From DATLXU01 sp035575515 (GTDB lineage Bacteria > Acidobacteriota > Blastocatellia > UBA7656): a stretch of 55,849 bases of DNA. Below are positions 48,256 to 55,849 of the stretch, one piece after another. The position numbers and the translations under genes were made by a program. Where the stretch lies: positions 1-55,849 of the forward strand of contig DATLXU010000124.1 of NCBI GenBank assembly GCA_035575515.1. Direction: 5' to 3'. The notes under the pieces are model-generated. The model made no database searches. It was given only the letters and a program-made list of their open reading frames with translations, and had not been told where the DNA came from. Positions within the stretch are counted from its first letter, which is position 1, and each line of letters opens with the position of its first letter.

Positions 48256-50521
48256 CTTTGAGGACCTCGGCAATTGTCCTGAGCAGTTTTTCCGCCGTGT
48301 AGGGCTTCGACAAAAAGGCTTTCACACCGTTCGCAGCCTCCGTCATGCGCGCGTTATCTGTCAGCCCGCTGCTGGCGATTATGCTGATATGAGGATTCAG
48401 CTTTTGAAGCGCGCGTATAGTCGCAGGCCCGTCCATATACGGCATCATCATATCTGTCAGCACCACCTTGATTTCATCTTTGTGCTGCGCGTATAGCGCG
48501 ACGGCCTCCGTGCCATCGCTCGCCGTGACAGCGCGATAGCCGTACATCTCAAGTGTGCCTTTGGTTATCTCTCTGATGGCAGCTTCGTCATCAACTACAA
48601 GTACCATCTCGCCGTGTCCAGTCGGCAGGTGAGATAGTCCCTCTTCGAACTGCGATTGGAAGGCTGTTTCGGCGGCGGGAAGATAAATCTTGAACTGCGT
48701 TCCGCGCCCGACTTCGCTATAGACGTTGATGAAGCCGCCGTGACCCTTTACTATTCCGAGCGCGGTCGAAAGCCCAAGCCCGGTTCCCTTGCCATGATCT
48801 TTGGTTGTAAAAAACGGCTCGAAAATTTTATCTATGATCTCCTGAGCGATGCCGTGCCCCGTGTCTGCTATGGTTATCAGCACGTAATGGCCGGGCTTGG
48901 CTTCAAGGTTCATGCGGGCGTAGTTCTCATCAATCAAAATATTTTCAGCCTCAAGCCTGAGCTTGCCGCCCGTCGGCATAGCGTCGCGCGCGTTCACGCA
49001 GAAATTCATCAGCACCTGATGAAGCTGCGTCGCGTCACCGGCGACTACCCAAAGGTCTTCCGGCGCGTTGCATTCCACCTCTATTGATTTGGGCAGCGTG
49101 TCGTTGAGAATTTTGACTATTTCTTTAATGATGTGGCGCGGCTGAAGCGTAATGCGCTCGCCCTCAACCCCGCGCGCGAATGAAAGCACCTGCTTGACCA
49201 GCCCGGCTCCGCGCTCGGCGCTCGCCTGCAGCATTGAGATAAGCCGCTGGCTGTCTTCGTCCGTGAGCTTCATCTTGAGCATCTGAATCGCCATCATTAT
49301 CGGCGAAAGCAGATTGTTAAAATCGTGCGCAATCCCTGAAGCGAGCGTGCCGATGCTTTCCATCCGCTGCGCGCGAAGGAATTGCGATTCGATCTTCTTC
49401 TTCTCGGTGACATCGGTGTTGATGACCAGAATTGATTTAGGCTGGCCGCGATCGTCGCGCACGAGCGTCCAGCGGCTCTCGGCGACAATCCCCCTGCCGT
49501 CTTTCGTGAGCTGTCGCAACTCGCCTTCCCATTCGCCCCGCTCAAGCACAGTCTCTTTCGCTTTCTGGTACTGCGCCGCGCTGTCTTTATACATAAACTG
49601 GCGAATGTTCTTCCCGACGACCTCATCGGACCTCCATCCATAGATGCGCTCGGCGCTCTTGTTCCAATAGAGGATGTTGTCGTCGAGATCGCGAACTAAG
49701 ATCGCGTCGCGCGCGTTGTCGAGCAGCGTCGCCTGCTCGCGCAATTGCTCTTCGGCCCGTTTGCGCTCCGTGATGTCCGTGCGGATGGCGACGTACTGGT
49801 AAGGCTTGCCGCGCTCGTTGAGGAACGGGACGATGGTCGTATCAACCCAGTAGAAGCTGCCGTCTTTGGCGCGATTGCGAAGCTCGCCCTTCCAGACTTT
49901 TCCGTTTGCAATCGTAGTCCACAGGTTGCGGATGAACTCTTTCGAGTGATAGCCGGAGTTGATTATTCGATGATCCTGTCCGAGCAATTCCTCGCGCGAG
50001 TATTTTGAAATCTCGCAGAACTTGTCGTTCGCGTATTTGATAATTCCCGTTTGATCAGTGATTGCGACGATGGACGACTCATCTAGCGCGAACTTGATGT
50101 CGGCAAGCTCTTTAAGCGAGCGTTGCAAATTCTCTTCGGCCTGCTGCCGATCGGTGAGGTCAATGCCAACGACTATCACCCACCGGACGGCGCCTTTCGC
50201 GTCGCTCAGCACTGTGTTATTCCAGCTTACCAAGCGGCGGCGCCCATCGCGGGTAAGCCAGTGATTCCTGAACTGGCTCGGCAGTTGGCCGCCGTTGAGT
50301 GAATCGAACAATCGTTTGATCTTGTCGGCTTCTTCGGGGGCAAGCAGCGCGTCCCAGAACAGTTCTCCTTTCAGCTCACCGAAAGTGTAGCCGGTCATCT
50401 CTTCGCAGGCGCGATTGAAGCTGACGATGCACCCGCCGGGGTCCAGCACAACAATCAACGCCCCAACCGTGTCGAACACGGCTGAAACGAATCCCTGATC
50501 TTGTTCGATGCTTACAGCCAT
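48248..50521 (-). CDS. Cytoplasmic hybrid sensor kinase with three PAS domains and a receiver
   Basis: The 757-residue protein has three PAS domains: about 10-125 (FVSAVFDTVGALIVVLDPGG), 135-250 (IKFALDESSIVAITDQTG) and 258-375 (TLLDNARDAILVRDLDDNIL). HisKA has its His in ASGIAHDFNNLLSPIMM, HATPase_c has NFCVNARDAMPTGG and GHGKGTGLGLSTALGI, and the terminal receiver has VLVVDDEAAIREI and Asp in VVLTDMMMPYMDGPA. No membrane segment. The layout equals that of the kinase at 24962, so they are paralogues. It sits in the stress cluster and may relay a redox or ligand signal to a regulator elsewhere, since no phosphotransfer protein is adjacent. Confidence 0.9.
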   Translation of the reverse strand: MAVSIEQDQGFVSAVFDTVGALIVVLDPGGCIVSFNRACEEMTGYTFGELKGELFWDALLAPEEADKIKRLFDSLNGGQLPSQFRNHWLTRDGRRRLVSWNNTVLSDAKGAVRWVIVVGIDLTDRQQAEENLQRSLKELADIKFALDESSIVAITDQTGIIKYANDKFCEISKYSREELLGQDHRIINSGYHSKEFIRNLWTTIANGKVWKGELRNRAKDGSFYWVDTTIVPFLNERGKPYQYVAIRTDITERKRAEEQLREQATLLDNARDAILVRDLDDNILYWNKSAERIYGWRSDEVVGKNIRQFMYKDSAAQYQKAKETVLERGEWEGELRQLTKDGRGIVAESRWTLVRDDRGQPKSILVINTDVTEKKKIESQFLRAQRMESIGTLASGIAHDFNNLLSPIMMAIQMLKMKLTDEDSQRLISMLQASAERGAGLVKQVLSFARGVEGERITLQPRHIIKEIVKILNDTLPKSIEVECNAPEDLWVVAGDATQLHQVLMNFCVNARDAMPTGGKLRLEAENILIDENYARMNLEAKPGHYVLITIADTGHGIAQEIIDKIFEPFFTTKDHGKGTGLGLSTALGIVKGHGGFINVYSEVGRGTQFKIYLPAAETAFQSQFEEGLSHLPTGHGEMVLVVDDEAAIREITKGTLEMYGYRAVTASDGTEAVALYAQHKDEIKVVLTDMMMPYMDGPATIRALQKLNPHISIIASSGLTDNARMTEAANGVKAFLSKPYTAEKLLRTIAEVLKES

Positions 50522-50711
50522 CTATCCACACCCTGAGCAGGCCCACCCGAAAGGCCGGTTAATGAATTCAGCGTCCGTGTCAACCACTTGCTAGTCTCAC
50601 TCGAATTATCTGAGAGCCTGACCTTAGCTCATGGTACAGTCAGGCGCGCGGTTTCTCAAGTTGTAAATTCTTTGCAGAGGGAGTATTGAAGGCGTTCTAT
50701 AGATCAGCGCC

Positions 50712-51131
50712 TTACACTTCGCCGACGCAGGTAATTCGCTCAATGCGAATCGCGAAGACTATGACGGAAGACTGCCCGTCGTGCACGGGAATTGATTCGA
50801 CGGGAGTAAGCTGAGGAAATTTAACGAGCAGGCGGCGCACGGCCCACGCGCGCTCTGGCGAGTCCGGCAGTTCTTCGTAATGGCCAAACGCTATCACGCT
50901 CTGCCAGTGATAATCGTCAATGACTTCGTCAACCTGAAGACAGACGCGAGGGTTGGCGCGCAAAGCTGCGATCTTCAAACCCTGCAGGGAGTGAATGTAG
51001 ATGCTCTCATTTTCAAAGACGTAACTGACCGGAACCACGTAAGGCCCGCCGTCAACTACGCAGCCGAGCCGCCCGGTTCGCCCTCGACCGAGCAGCTCGC
51101 GCGCTTCCGCATCGTTCAATCGCTTCATCAT
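50712..51131 (-). CDS. Pyridoxamine 5'-phosphate oxidase-like flavin-binding protein
   Basis: The 139-residue protein has the split-barrel PPOX fold of the nitroimidazole-resistance-like branch (NDAEARELLGRGRTGRLGCV, VVPVSYVFENESIYIHS, GLKIAALRANPRVCLQVDEV, QSVIAFGHYEELPD). Members bind FMN or F420 and reduce small substrates. It is short and cytoplasmic. It lies with universal stress protein genes on the same strand but separated from them by a repeat, so co-transcription is uncertain. The substrate is unknown. Confidence 0.87.
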   Translation of the reverse strand: MMKRLNDAEARELLGRGRTGRLGCVVDGGPYVVPVSYVFENESIYIHSLQGLKIAALRANPRVCLQVDEVIDDYHWQSVIAFGHYEELPDSPERAWAVRRLLVKFPQLTPVESIPVHDGQSSVIVFAIRIERITCVGEV

Positions 51132-51156
51132 CGCAGAATCTCTAAGGAGAGCCGCC

Positions 51157-51240
51157 AGCGGTCAACATTCAGCCATCAAATCAAATCTTTTGCGCCGCGA
51201 GAAACAATTCCTTCCGGCTGAAAGCTGAAAGCTGACCGCT
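51157..51240. repeat. Inverted repeat R11
   Basis: AGCGGTCAACATTCAGCC (51157-51174) pairs with GGCTGAAAGCTGAAAGCTGA and CCGCT (51216-51240). The right arm is built of GCTGAAA words. It lies between the PPOX and universal stress protein genes. Confidence 0.75.
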
Positions 51241-51251
51241 GAGTGCTCTCG

Positions 51252-51719
51252 TCACCTCTCGTCGCCGTTGCGTTTGCGGCTGCGCACTATCTCGACGGAA
51301 CATTTCGCGTGCGAAGCTACGGCCTGAGAAACCGACCCCAGCCATAGCCGCGTCAATCCGCGATAGCCGTGCGAGCCGACCACTATCAAATCAGCGTTCC
51401 ACTCTTCGGCCTCGTCCGTGATGACGTGGCGCGGATGGCCGCGAATGATTTCGGCCATCACTCGCAGGTGGTCGCCCTGCGCGCGGCCGATTATGTCCGC
51501 AGCTTTTTCAACCGTCGCGCGAGCCTGATCTTCAGCGGCTCGTTCGAGCGATTCATAATAATTGTCGGGCGGAACCCATGTCTCGACCGTAGGCAGAAGC
51601 GGCGGCTCTACGACCGATATGATTTTCAATTCGCTGCCCAAAGGCCACGGGCGCTCAGCCACTTCTTTTACAGCGGCGTCGCTGAACGATGAGCCATCTA
51701 TTGCCAGCAGTATTCTCAT
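51252..51719 (-). CDS. Universal stress protein, single domain
   Basis: The start is ATG 51719, with GGAGG five bases upstream (155 residues); the longer frame has no such site. The UspA fold begins RILLAIDGSSFSDAAVKEVA. The ATP-binding motif is intact in GSHGYRGLTRLWLGSVSQAV, then CSVEIVR. Such proteins help survival in stress, starvation or low oxygen. The tandem-USP gene upstream lies 80 bases away on the same strand. Confidence 0.92.
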   Translation of the reverse strand: MRILLAIDGSSFSDAAVKEVAERPWPLGSELKIISVVEPPLLPTVETWVPPDNYYESLERAAEDQARATVEKAADIIGRAQGDHLRVMAEIIRGHPRHVITDEAEEWNADLIVVGSHGYRGLTRLWLGSVSQAVASHAKCSVEIVRSRKRNGDER

Positions 51720-51799
51720 TGGAGCCTCCATACGGAGCGACGGGCGATGGGCCTGTATCCGCACCTTTTCAAATATGGCACATCACCCATCACTCACAC

Positions 51800-52729
51800 T
51801 CAATCCGTGCGCGACGCCTGGCACCGCAAACATGGGCGCAGTGGGCGCGCAATCAGCACTGGACACGGAGCCTGACGAAGCACGCGGTCAGCGTTGGAGC
51901 CGAACAACGCGCGCATCCCAAAACCCGTGCCGCTCGCGCCCATGCATATCAAATCAATGTTCTGCTCTTCGGCGTAACTGAGCACCTCGCGATAAGGAGG
52001 GCCTTCGCGCACGGCCTGTTTGATGTCGCACCAGACGCGAGCTTCGCCCGGCACGGCGCTGCCCAACCGGCCAGCCGCTTCGTGAAACGCGCTCTCGGCG
52101 CTCAATGGCAGAAGAGCGATTTCGGGCGCTTCCTGACGAACGCGCTGCGGCAAAATGTGAAGCAGGTGAAGCTGCGCCTGGTACTCCTGCGCGAGCGACA
52201 GCCCGTAAGAGAGCGCCAATTCCGAATCGCTCGAAAAATCATAAGCGACGAGCACGCGCTGTAGCGCGACTTCGTTTGTTGACTTGCCGACCCAATCTTG
52301 CTCGCGCGAGTGTGTGATGAGTATCGGACACGGTGCGGTGCGGCATATTGATTCTGCCGTTGAACCAAGCAGCGCCGCCGCGTAAGGTCTTCGCCGCGAG
52401 CGCATCACTATCAGGTCAACGCGCCGCTCAGCAGCCTCGCGCGTGATCGCATCGGCAGGCTCGCCTTCAACAATCACAACCTCATAATGAAACGACGGAC
52501 GGGCGGGAAGGAGTATATGTTTGCGAACAGAGCTTTCGAGCAGGCGCGTGATGTTGTCGAGGTCAGTGACACCCGTCACACCGTAACCGTCTTTGCAATG
52601 AAGAACGAACAGCATTGCGTCGTAGGCTTTCGCCATAGCGATGCCGTAGCGCAATGCCTCGTCGGATTCGGGCGTGAGATCAATCGGGCAGAGAATGCGC
52701 TCGAAGCTTATGCGTTCATTGATTACCAT
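51800..52729 (-). CDS. Universal stress protein with two tandem Usp domains
   Basis: From ATG 52729 the protein has 309 residues; no strong ribosome site is visible. Domain 1 (about 8-150, FERILCPIDLTPESDEALRY) has a degenerate nucleotide motif (SRRRPYAAALLGSTAESI), where the expected glycines are lost. Domain 2 (about 165-305, RVLVAYDFSSDSELALSYGL) keeps the motif (GASGTGFGMRALFGSNADRV). So ATP is probably bound by the second domain only. The tail PLRPCLRCQASRTD carries two cysteines. It groups with the single-domain USP gene downstream. Confidence 0.9.
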   Translation of the reverse strand: MVINERISFERILCPIDLTPESDEALRYGIAMAKAYDAMLFVLHCKDGYGVTGVTDLDNITRLLESSVRKHILLPARPSFHYEVVIVEGEPADAITREAAERRVDLIVMRSRRRPYAAALLGSTAESICRTAPCPILITHSREQDWVGKSTNEVALQRVLVAYDFSSDSELALSYGLSLAQEYQAQLHLLHILPQRVRQEAPEIALLPLSAESAFHEAAGRLGSAVPGEARVWCDIKQAVREGPPYREVLSYAEEQNIDLICMGASGTGFGMRALFGSNADRVLRQAPCPVLIARPLRPCLRCQASRTD

Positions 52730-52893
52730 AGGAGTAATTACGCCGCCCGAACGACAGCGTCCTCCTTGTGGGTAGAGAGCAACGCCCGTGCCGCCTGATT
52801 TATTGAAATTCTTGAAGGAATAAAGACTTATGCTGCGAAATAAGACCAACCCGGCGCGGAGAATTACGCATCCCCGACGCGGGACGCGCTGAT

Positions 52894-52994
52894 ACGGCGA
52901 CGCGGAGACAAGTGTCGAGAATTCTGCTAATGGCGATGTCAGACTATTTTAGAATAATGAAACCAGCTCGCCGCGTCGCCGTGTCTCCGCGTCG
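52894..52994. repeat. Inverted repeat R12
   Basis: ACGGCGACGCGGAGACA (from 52894) pairs with CGCGTCGCCGTGTCTCCGCG (to 52994). The words GGCGACGCGGAGACA iterate in both arms. It lies between the tandem-USP gene and the sigma-54 regulator. Confidence 0.75.
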
Positions 52995-52999
52995 TGTTG

Positions 53000-54469
53000 T
53001 CACTGCGCTTCTGCTTCTTCAAGCTTCTTCAAACGGTAGCGCAATTGATCGCGCGAGATGCCCAGTAGCTCTGCGGCGCGGGTTTGATTTCCGCCGCTGC
53101 GCTCAAGCGCCTGCTTCACAAGTGACATCTCGACTTCATCAAGCACAAGACCTTCTGGCGGCAATCGGAATATGTATGGCGAAGGTTGAGCCGCCGCTGC
53201 TGCGTGTTCCATCTTTTTTTCATCCCTCATCCGCGCCGCGCGAAGCGCACCCTGCGCCATATCCTTTTCATCCTTCGCTCCTGCGCCGTCTTCACGAACG
53301 AGATCGCGCGGCAAGTAAGTCGTCGTTATCAAATCGCCGTCTTCGAGTATCATCACGCGCTCGATCACGTTGCGAAGTTCGCGCACGTTGCCCGGCCACG
53401 AATAACGCCGGAATATCTCTTCGACTTCAGGCGCAAGCCCGCGCACTCGCTTGCGCAATCGGTCGTTGAAATGCTGAATGTAACGCTCAGCCAGCAGGAT
53501 AATGTCGTCGCTGCGCTCGCGCAACGGCGGGATGTCAATCTGAATCACCGAAAGCCTGTAATACAAATCGAGCCTGAACCTTCCGGCTTCGCTTTCAGCT
53601 TTCAGATCGCGATTCGACGCCGCGATGACCCGCACATCGAGCGGAATATCCTTGAGTCCTCCGACTCGACGAAACGCGCCCTCTTCCAGAACGCGCAGCA
53701 GCTTCGCCTGAAGGCTCAATTCAAGCTCGCCTATCTCATCGAGAAAAATAGTTCCGCCTTCGGCCTGTTCGAGCAATCCTTCCTTGCGCGCCTTCGCATC
53801 GGTGAACGCGCCCTTCTCATAACCGAATAATTCCGACTCAATCAGCGTCGCAGGAATCGCTGCGCAGTTGATCGCGATGAAGGGGCCGTCGGCTCGGCGC
53901 GAACCGTAATGAATCGCCTTCGCAACCATGTCCTTGCCCGTGCCCGATTCGCCCTGCAACAAAACCGATGACACTTCGCTTTCGGCGACCTTGCGGGCGA
54001 GCGCGAACATCTCGCGCATGCCGGGCGACTGGCCGACTATCTGATCGAAGCTGAACTGGCGCGCGCGCTCTTTGCGAATCGAGCGGACTTCTTTCCGGAG
54101 CGACTGCGCTTCGATGCCGTTGCGAATAGTGACTTGAAGCTCTTCAAGATTGATGGGCTTTCCGATGAAGTCATAAGCTCCACCGCGAAGCGCCGCGATT
54201 GTGTCGGCAACGAGCACGTTGCCGGTCATCATAATGATTACGGCATCGGGCTGGCGGCGCTTGATTTCGCGCAGCACTTCAAGCCCGGACATATCCGGCA
54301 GGTTCACATCAAGCAGGACAGCGGCGGGCTGCTCAGCATCGAACGTGGAGAGCGCGGCTGCGCCCGTCGCGGCTTCCGTCGGCATATAGCCCCAGTTGCG
54401 CAGCGCCTCCGTCAGCGACCATCGAATTAACTGCTCGTCATCTACGATAAGAACTTTTTCTTTTGGCAT
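53000..54469 (-). CDS. Sigma-54-dependent response regulator (NtrC family), GAFTDA variant
   Basis: I choose ATG 54469 (489 residues). The receiver (1-120) starts KEKVLIVDDEQLIRWSLTEA with the phospho-Asp in AVLLDVNLPDMSG. The AAA+ domain (about 145-375) has Walker A GESGTGKDMVAKAI, the sigma-54 contact loop KGAFTDAKARKEG and Walker B GGTIFLDEIGELEL. A linker of about 50 residues precedes the Fis-type helix-turn-helix (GGNQTRAAELLGISRDQLRY). The loop has Asp in place of the last Gly of GAFTGA. No kinase gene is directly adjacent; the hybrid kinases in the window are possible but unproven partners. The Crp/Fnr gene is next upstream. Confidence 0.92.
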   Translation of the reverse strand: MPKEKVLIVDDEQLIRWSLTEALRNWGYMPTEAATGAAALSTFDAEQPAAVLLDVNLPDMSGLEVLREIKRRQPDAVIIMMTGNVLVADTIAALRGGAYDFIGKPINLEELQVTIRNGIEAQSLRKEVRSIRKERARQFSFDQIVGQSPGMREMFALARKVAESEVSSVLLQGESGTGKDMVAKAIHYGSRRADGPFIAINCAAIPATLIESELFGYEKGAFTDAKARKEGLLEQAEGGTIFLDEIGELELSLQAKLLRVLEEGAFRRVGGLKDIPLDVRVIAASNRDLKAESEAGRFRLDLYYRLSVIQIDIPPLRERSDDIILLAERYIQHFNDRLRKRVRGLAPEVEEIFRRYSWPGNVRELRNVIERVMILEDGDLITTTYLPRDLVREDGAGAKDEKDMAQGALRAARMRDEKKMEHAAAAAQPSPYIFRLPPEGLVLDEVEMSLVKQALERSGGNQTRAAELLGISRDQLRYRLKKLEEAEAQ

Positions 54470-54483
54470 TGTCTTTCCAATTC

Positions 54484-54585
54484 CAGTGGCCAATGGTCAG
54501 TGTCCAGCAACCAGAATGGTAACAGCCTTGAAACTGGCTCTGGAAGCCTGTTTTGAGGCGATAACGCCATTGTAACTGACCACTG
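54484..54585. repeat. Inverted repeat R13, includes copy B of the 37-bp repeat
   Basis: CAGTGGCCAATGGTCAGTGT (from 54484) pairs with ACTGACCACTG (54575-54585). The words match R6. Positions 54526-54562 match the dispersed repeat at 2243-2279 at 30 of 37 positions. It fills the gap between the Crp/Fnr gene and the sigma-54 regulator. Confidence 0.7.
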
Positions 54586-54588
54586 CTT

Positions 54589-55278
54589 TTATTCGCTCGC
54601 GTACACGGCAAGCGCCTGCTCGTTCGGTATAGTCACGCGGCGGCCGTCAACTTTGATAAGCTCGTTTTGCTGCAACCGATTCAGCGCGCGCGAGACGACT
54701 TCTCTTACGGTTCCGATGCGCGCTGCGATTTGCTGATTCGTCAAAGCAAGCTCAAAGGCGATGCCATTCGTCGTGCGTGTGCCGCGCATTCCGGCTTCTG
54801 CAAGAAGCAACCGAGCCAACCGCTGATCAACTTCGTGAAGCGACAACTCTTCAACGAGCGCGGCGCAGCGGCGGAGTCGCCCCGCAAGCAGCTTGAGCGC
54901 CGCGAGCGATATCTGCGGATGCTCAAGGCATAATCGCCGCACGTCCCGCTTCTCGATGAACAACACAACAGAATCTTCATCGGCAGCTACAGTCGAAGGA
55001 TACGGCTCATCATCGAAGACAGGAATCTCAGCGATGGTTGCGCCCGCGCGCTCGACGTGAATCACCTGCTCGCGCCCTTCCATACTTTCGCGAAAAGCGC
55101 GCAATGCCCCTTCAACTACGACGTACAGACCTCGCGCCTCCTCGCCCGCGACAAACAGAACTTCATCGCGCTCAAGACGTCGCTCCGCAGCGCGCTCGGC
55201 CAGCGCAGTGAGGTCTGCTTCGTTAAGCTCGCCAAATAAAGCTGTGCGCCTGAGGGCCGCAATCTTGTCCATAGCCAT
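54589..55278 (-). CDS. Crp/Fnr-family transcription regulator
   Basis: The 229-residue protein has an N-terminal cyclic-nucleotide-type beta-roll (about 15-120, LFGELNEADLTALAERAAER, GLYVVVEGALRAFRES), a dimer helix (about 125-160) and a winged helix-turn-helix (LTNQQIAARIGTVREVVSRALNRLQQ). The recognition helix carries Arg-Glu-x-x-Ser-Arg, which suits GTGA-type half-sites. Only two cysteines are seen (RRLCLEHP, LRRCAALV), so it is not an Fe-S FNR; the signal could be heme, a nucleotide or another ligand. It is the only Crp/Fnr gene here, and three GTGA-N6-TCAC palindromes stand before cytochrome-island genes. Direct control is inferred. Confidence 0.9.
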   Translation of the reverse strand: MAMDKIAALRRTALFGELNEADLTALAERAAERRLERDEVLFVAGEEARGLYVVVEGALRAFRESMEGREQVIHVERAGATIAEIPVFDDEPYPSTVAADEDSVVLFIEKRDVRRLCLEHPQISLAALKLLAGRLRRCAALVEELSLHEVDQRLARLLLAEAGMRGTRTTNGIAFELALTNQQIAARIGTVREVVSRALNRLQQNELIKVDGRRVTIPNEQALAVYASE

Positions 55279-55583
55279 AAGAGTGCATGATTGCGCTTGA
55301 GCAGGCTTTGTTCAAGTACAGATCTGGCGATTCGATCTTCGCCATCGGCGCATTGATTCTGGGCTACTTCGTATTCAGCAGTCGGACACAAACTAAGCTC
55401 TCTGTCGTCGGCAAGCGCGGGCCGAACTGTGGAGGCAAGCTTGGCCCGGCTGGAACGTATTTGGGCGACTGATTTCAAGAGGCGAAGAGGTTAAATGGGA
55501 AAAAGGCGAAAAGGGGAAGAGTCGCTGGCTCGGATAGCAATTCACATTTCTCCTCTTCGCCTATTAACCTTTTTGCCTTTATG
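55279..55583. other. 305-base interval with repeat R14 and no convincing gene
   Basis: A 61-codon frame at 55287-55472 lacks a clear ribosome site and has an unconvincing composition. The remainder is repeat R14, with arms at 55481-55521 (GGCGAAGAGGTTAAATGGGA and on) and 55549-55580. Confidence 0.4.
55481..55580. repeat. Inverted repeat R14
   Basis: The left arm has GGCGAAGAGGTTAA and AAAAAGGCGAAAAGGGGA. The right arm has TCTCCTCTTCGCCTATTAAC and TTTTTGCCTTT, its reverse complement with gaps. It sits just beyond the LysR remnant's stop. Confidence 0.7.
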
Positions 55584-55740
55584 TTATGCGACGTCTTGAG
55601 TTTCAGTCAGCATCCGGATGAACTTGCGCGCGGCGTTACTGAAGATTTTCCCTTTGCGATGAATTATAGCTATGGGCTGTGCATAGCTCTCCGTAAAGCT
55701 AACCACCTTGCTTGCGATGAGGTGAAGTTGTTGTAAGAGA
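55584..55740 (-). pseudogene. C-terminal remnant of a LysR-type regulator
   Basis: On the minus strand the DNA from about 55740 down to a stop at 55584 reads VVSFTESYAQPIAIIHRKGK followed by IFSNAARKFIRMLTETQDVA. The pattern of IAIIHRKGK, then SNAARKFIRML, is the usual last strand and helix of LysR-type effector domains. Upstream the frame degrades (RRRCCDKRRDYLLQQ) and meets a stop, so the rest of the gene is missing or frameshifted and only the tail remains. Confidence 0.5.
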
Positions 55741-55849
55741 TAGTCACGTCGCTTGTCGCAGCAACGCCTGCGGGCAATGCTGGGCGGATGCTTCCCGCGT
55801 CATCTCCTCCTGCTCCTGTGTGCCACACCTGGATTGGCCGGTTAAGCGA

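Noticed and set aside
1..55849. CRISPR arrays, insertion sequences, integrases or prophage genes
   Set aside because: No regularly spaced direct repeats, transposase, integrase or phage structural motifs were seen. The repeats present are single inverted pairs.

Overview
The window looks like chromosomal DNA of a Gram-negative, GC-rich bacterium. Outer-membrane and periplasmic proteins (an MtrB-type beta-barrel, many multiheme cytochromes, an orphan Mla-type ATPase) imply two membranes. The ECF sigma factor paired with a Ser/Thr kinase, the DUF4097 and SPFH zinc-ribbon genes and the many PAS hybrid kinases suggest an Acidobacteriota-like organism. That placement is inference from gene content, not from a phylogenetic marker.

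Layout. 1-1.1 kb: decayed or partial small genes. 1.3-13.4 kb: ordinary accessory metabolism and housekeeping (nitrilase, BBE-type flavoprotein, sigma factor with a broken kinase, PcrA helicase, isochorismatase) and a compact three-gene operon that looks like a separated MprF system: lysyl-phosphatidylglycerol synthase, an AcvB/VirJ-type hydrolase and a flippase-like membrane protein. 13.7-16.8 kb: sigma-54 two-component pair. 17-25 kb: TPR protein, biotin-dependent carboxyltransferase, a DUF433/DUF5615 toxin-antitoxin pair with a damaged toxin end, and an SPFH/zinc-ribbon operon. 25-28.5 kb: hybrid kinase, then a fluoride-resistance locus read leftwards (sigma70-like promoter, fluoride riboswitch, frameshifted crcB, intact DUF190 gene).

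The centre (28.7-45.8 kb) is an electron-transfer island. It contains a decaheme MtrA/DmsE-type cytochrome next to an MtrB-type porin, a multiheme protein with an odd CX8CH motif, a convergent operon of three multiheme cytochromes (two are tandem paralogues), a monoheme cytochrome, a nonaheme cytochrome fused to a cytochrome b domain (architecture like Geobacter CbcL), and a NapC/NirT-type octaheme protein (architecture close to ImcH). These are followed by HemN, a DUF2231-like membrane protein, hemerythrin, a YwiC-like protein and another cytochrome c. I count 54 CXXCH motifs plus three longer-spaced candidates. The genes could carry electrons from the quinone pool across periplasm and outer membrane, or inward from an external donor. 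No MtrC-like surface lipoprotein is seen.

45.8-55.3 kb holds a stress and signalling cluster (Acg-type nitroreductase, PAS hybrid kinase, PPOX protein, two universal stress proteins, sigma-54 regulator, Crp/Fnr regulator). Three palindromes of the form GTGAC-N4-GTCAC (GTGA-N6-TCAC, one with a single mismatch) lie in front of cytochrome and YwiC genes. Their spacing suits a Crp/Fnr protein, so the regulator at 54.6 kb is a good candidate to control the island. Throughout the window there are at least 14 imperfect inverted repeats whose arms are made of short iterated words. Nearly all sit between genes, but one lies inside the pcrA coding sequence.
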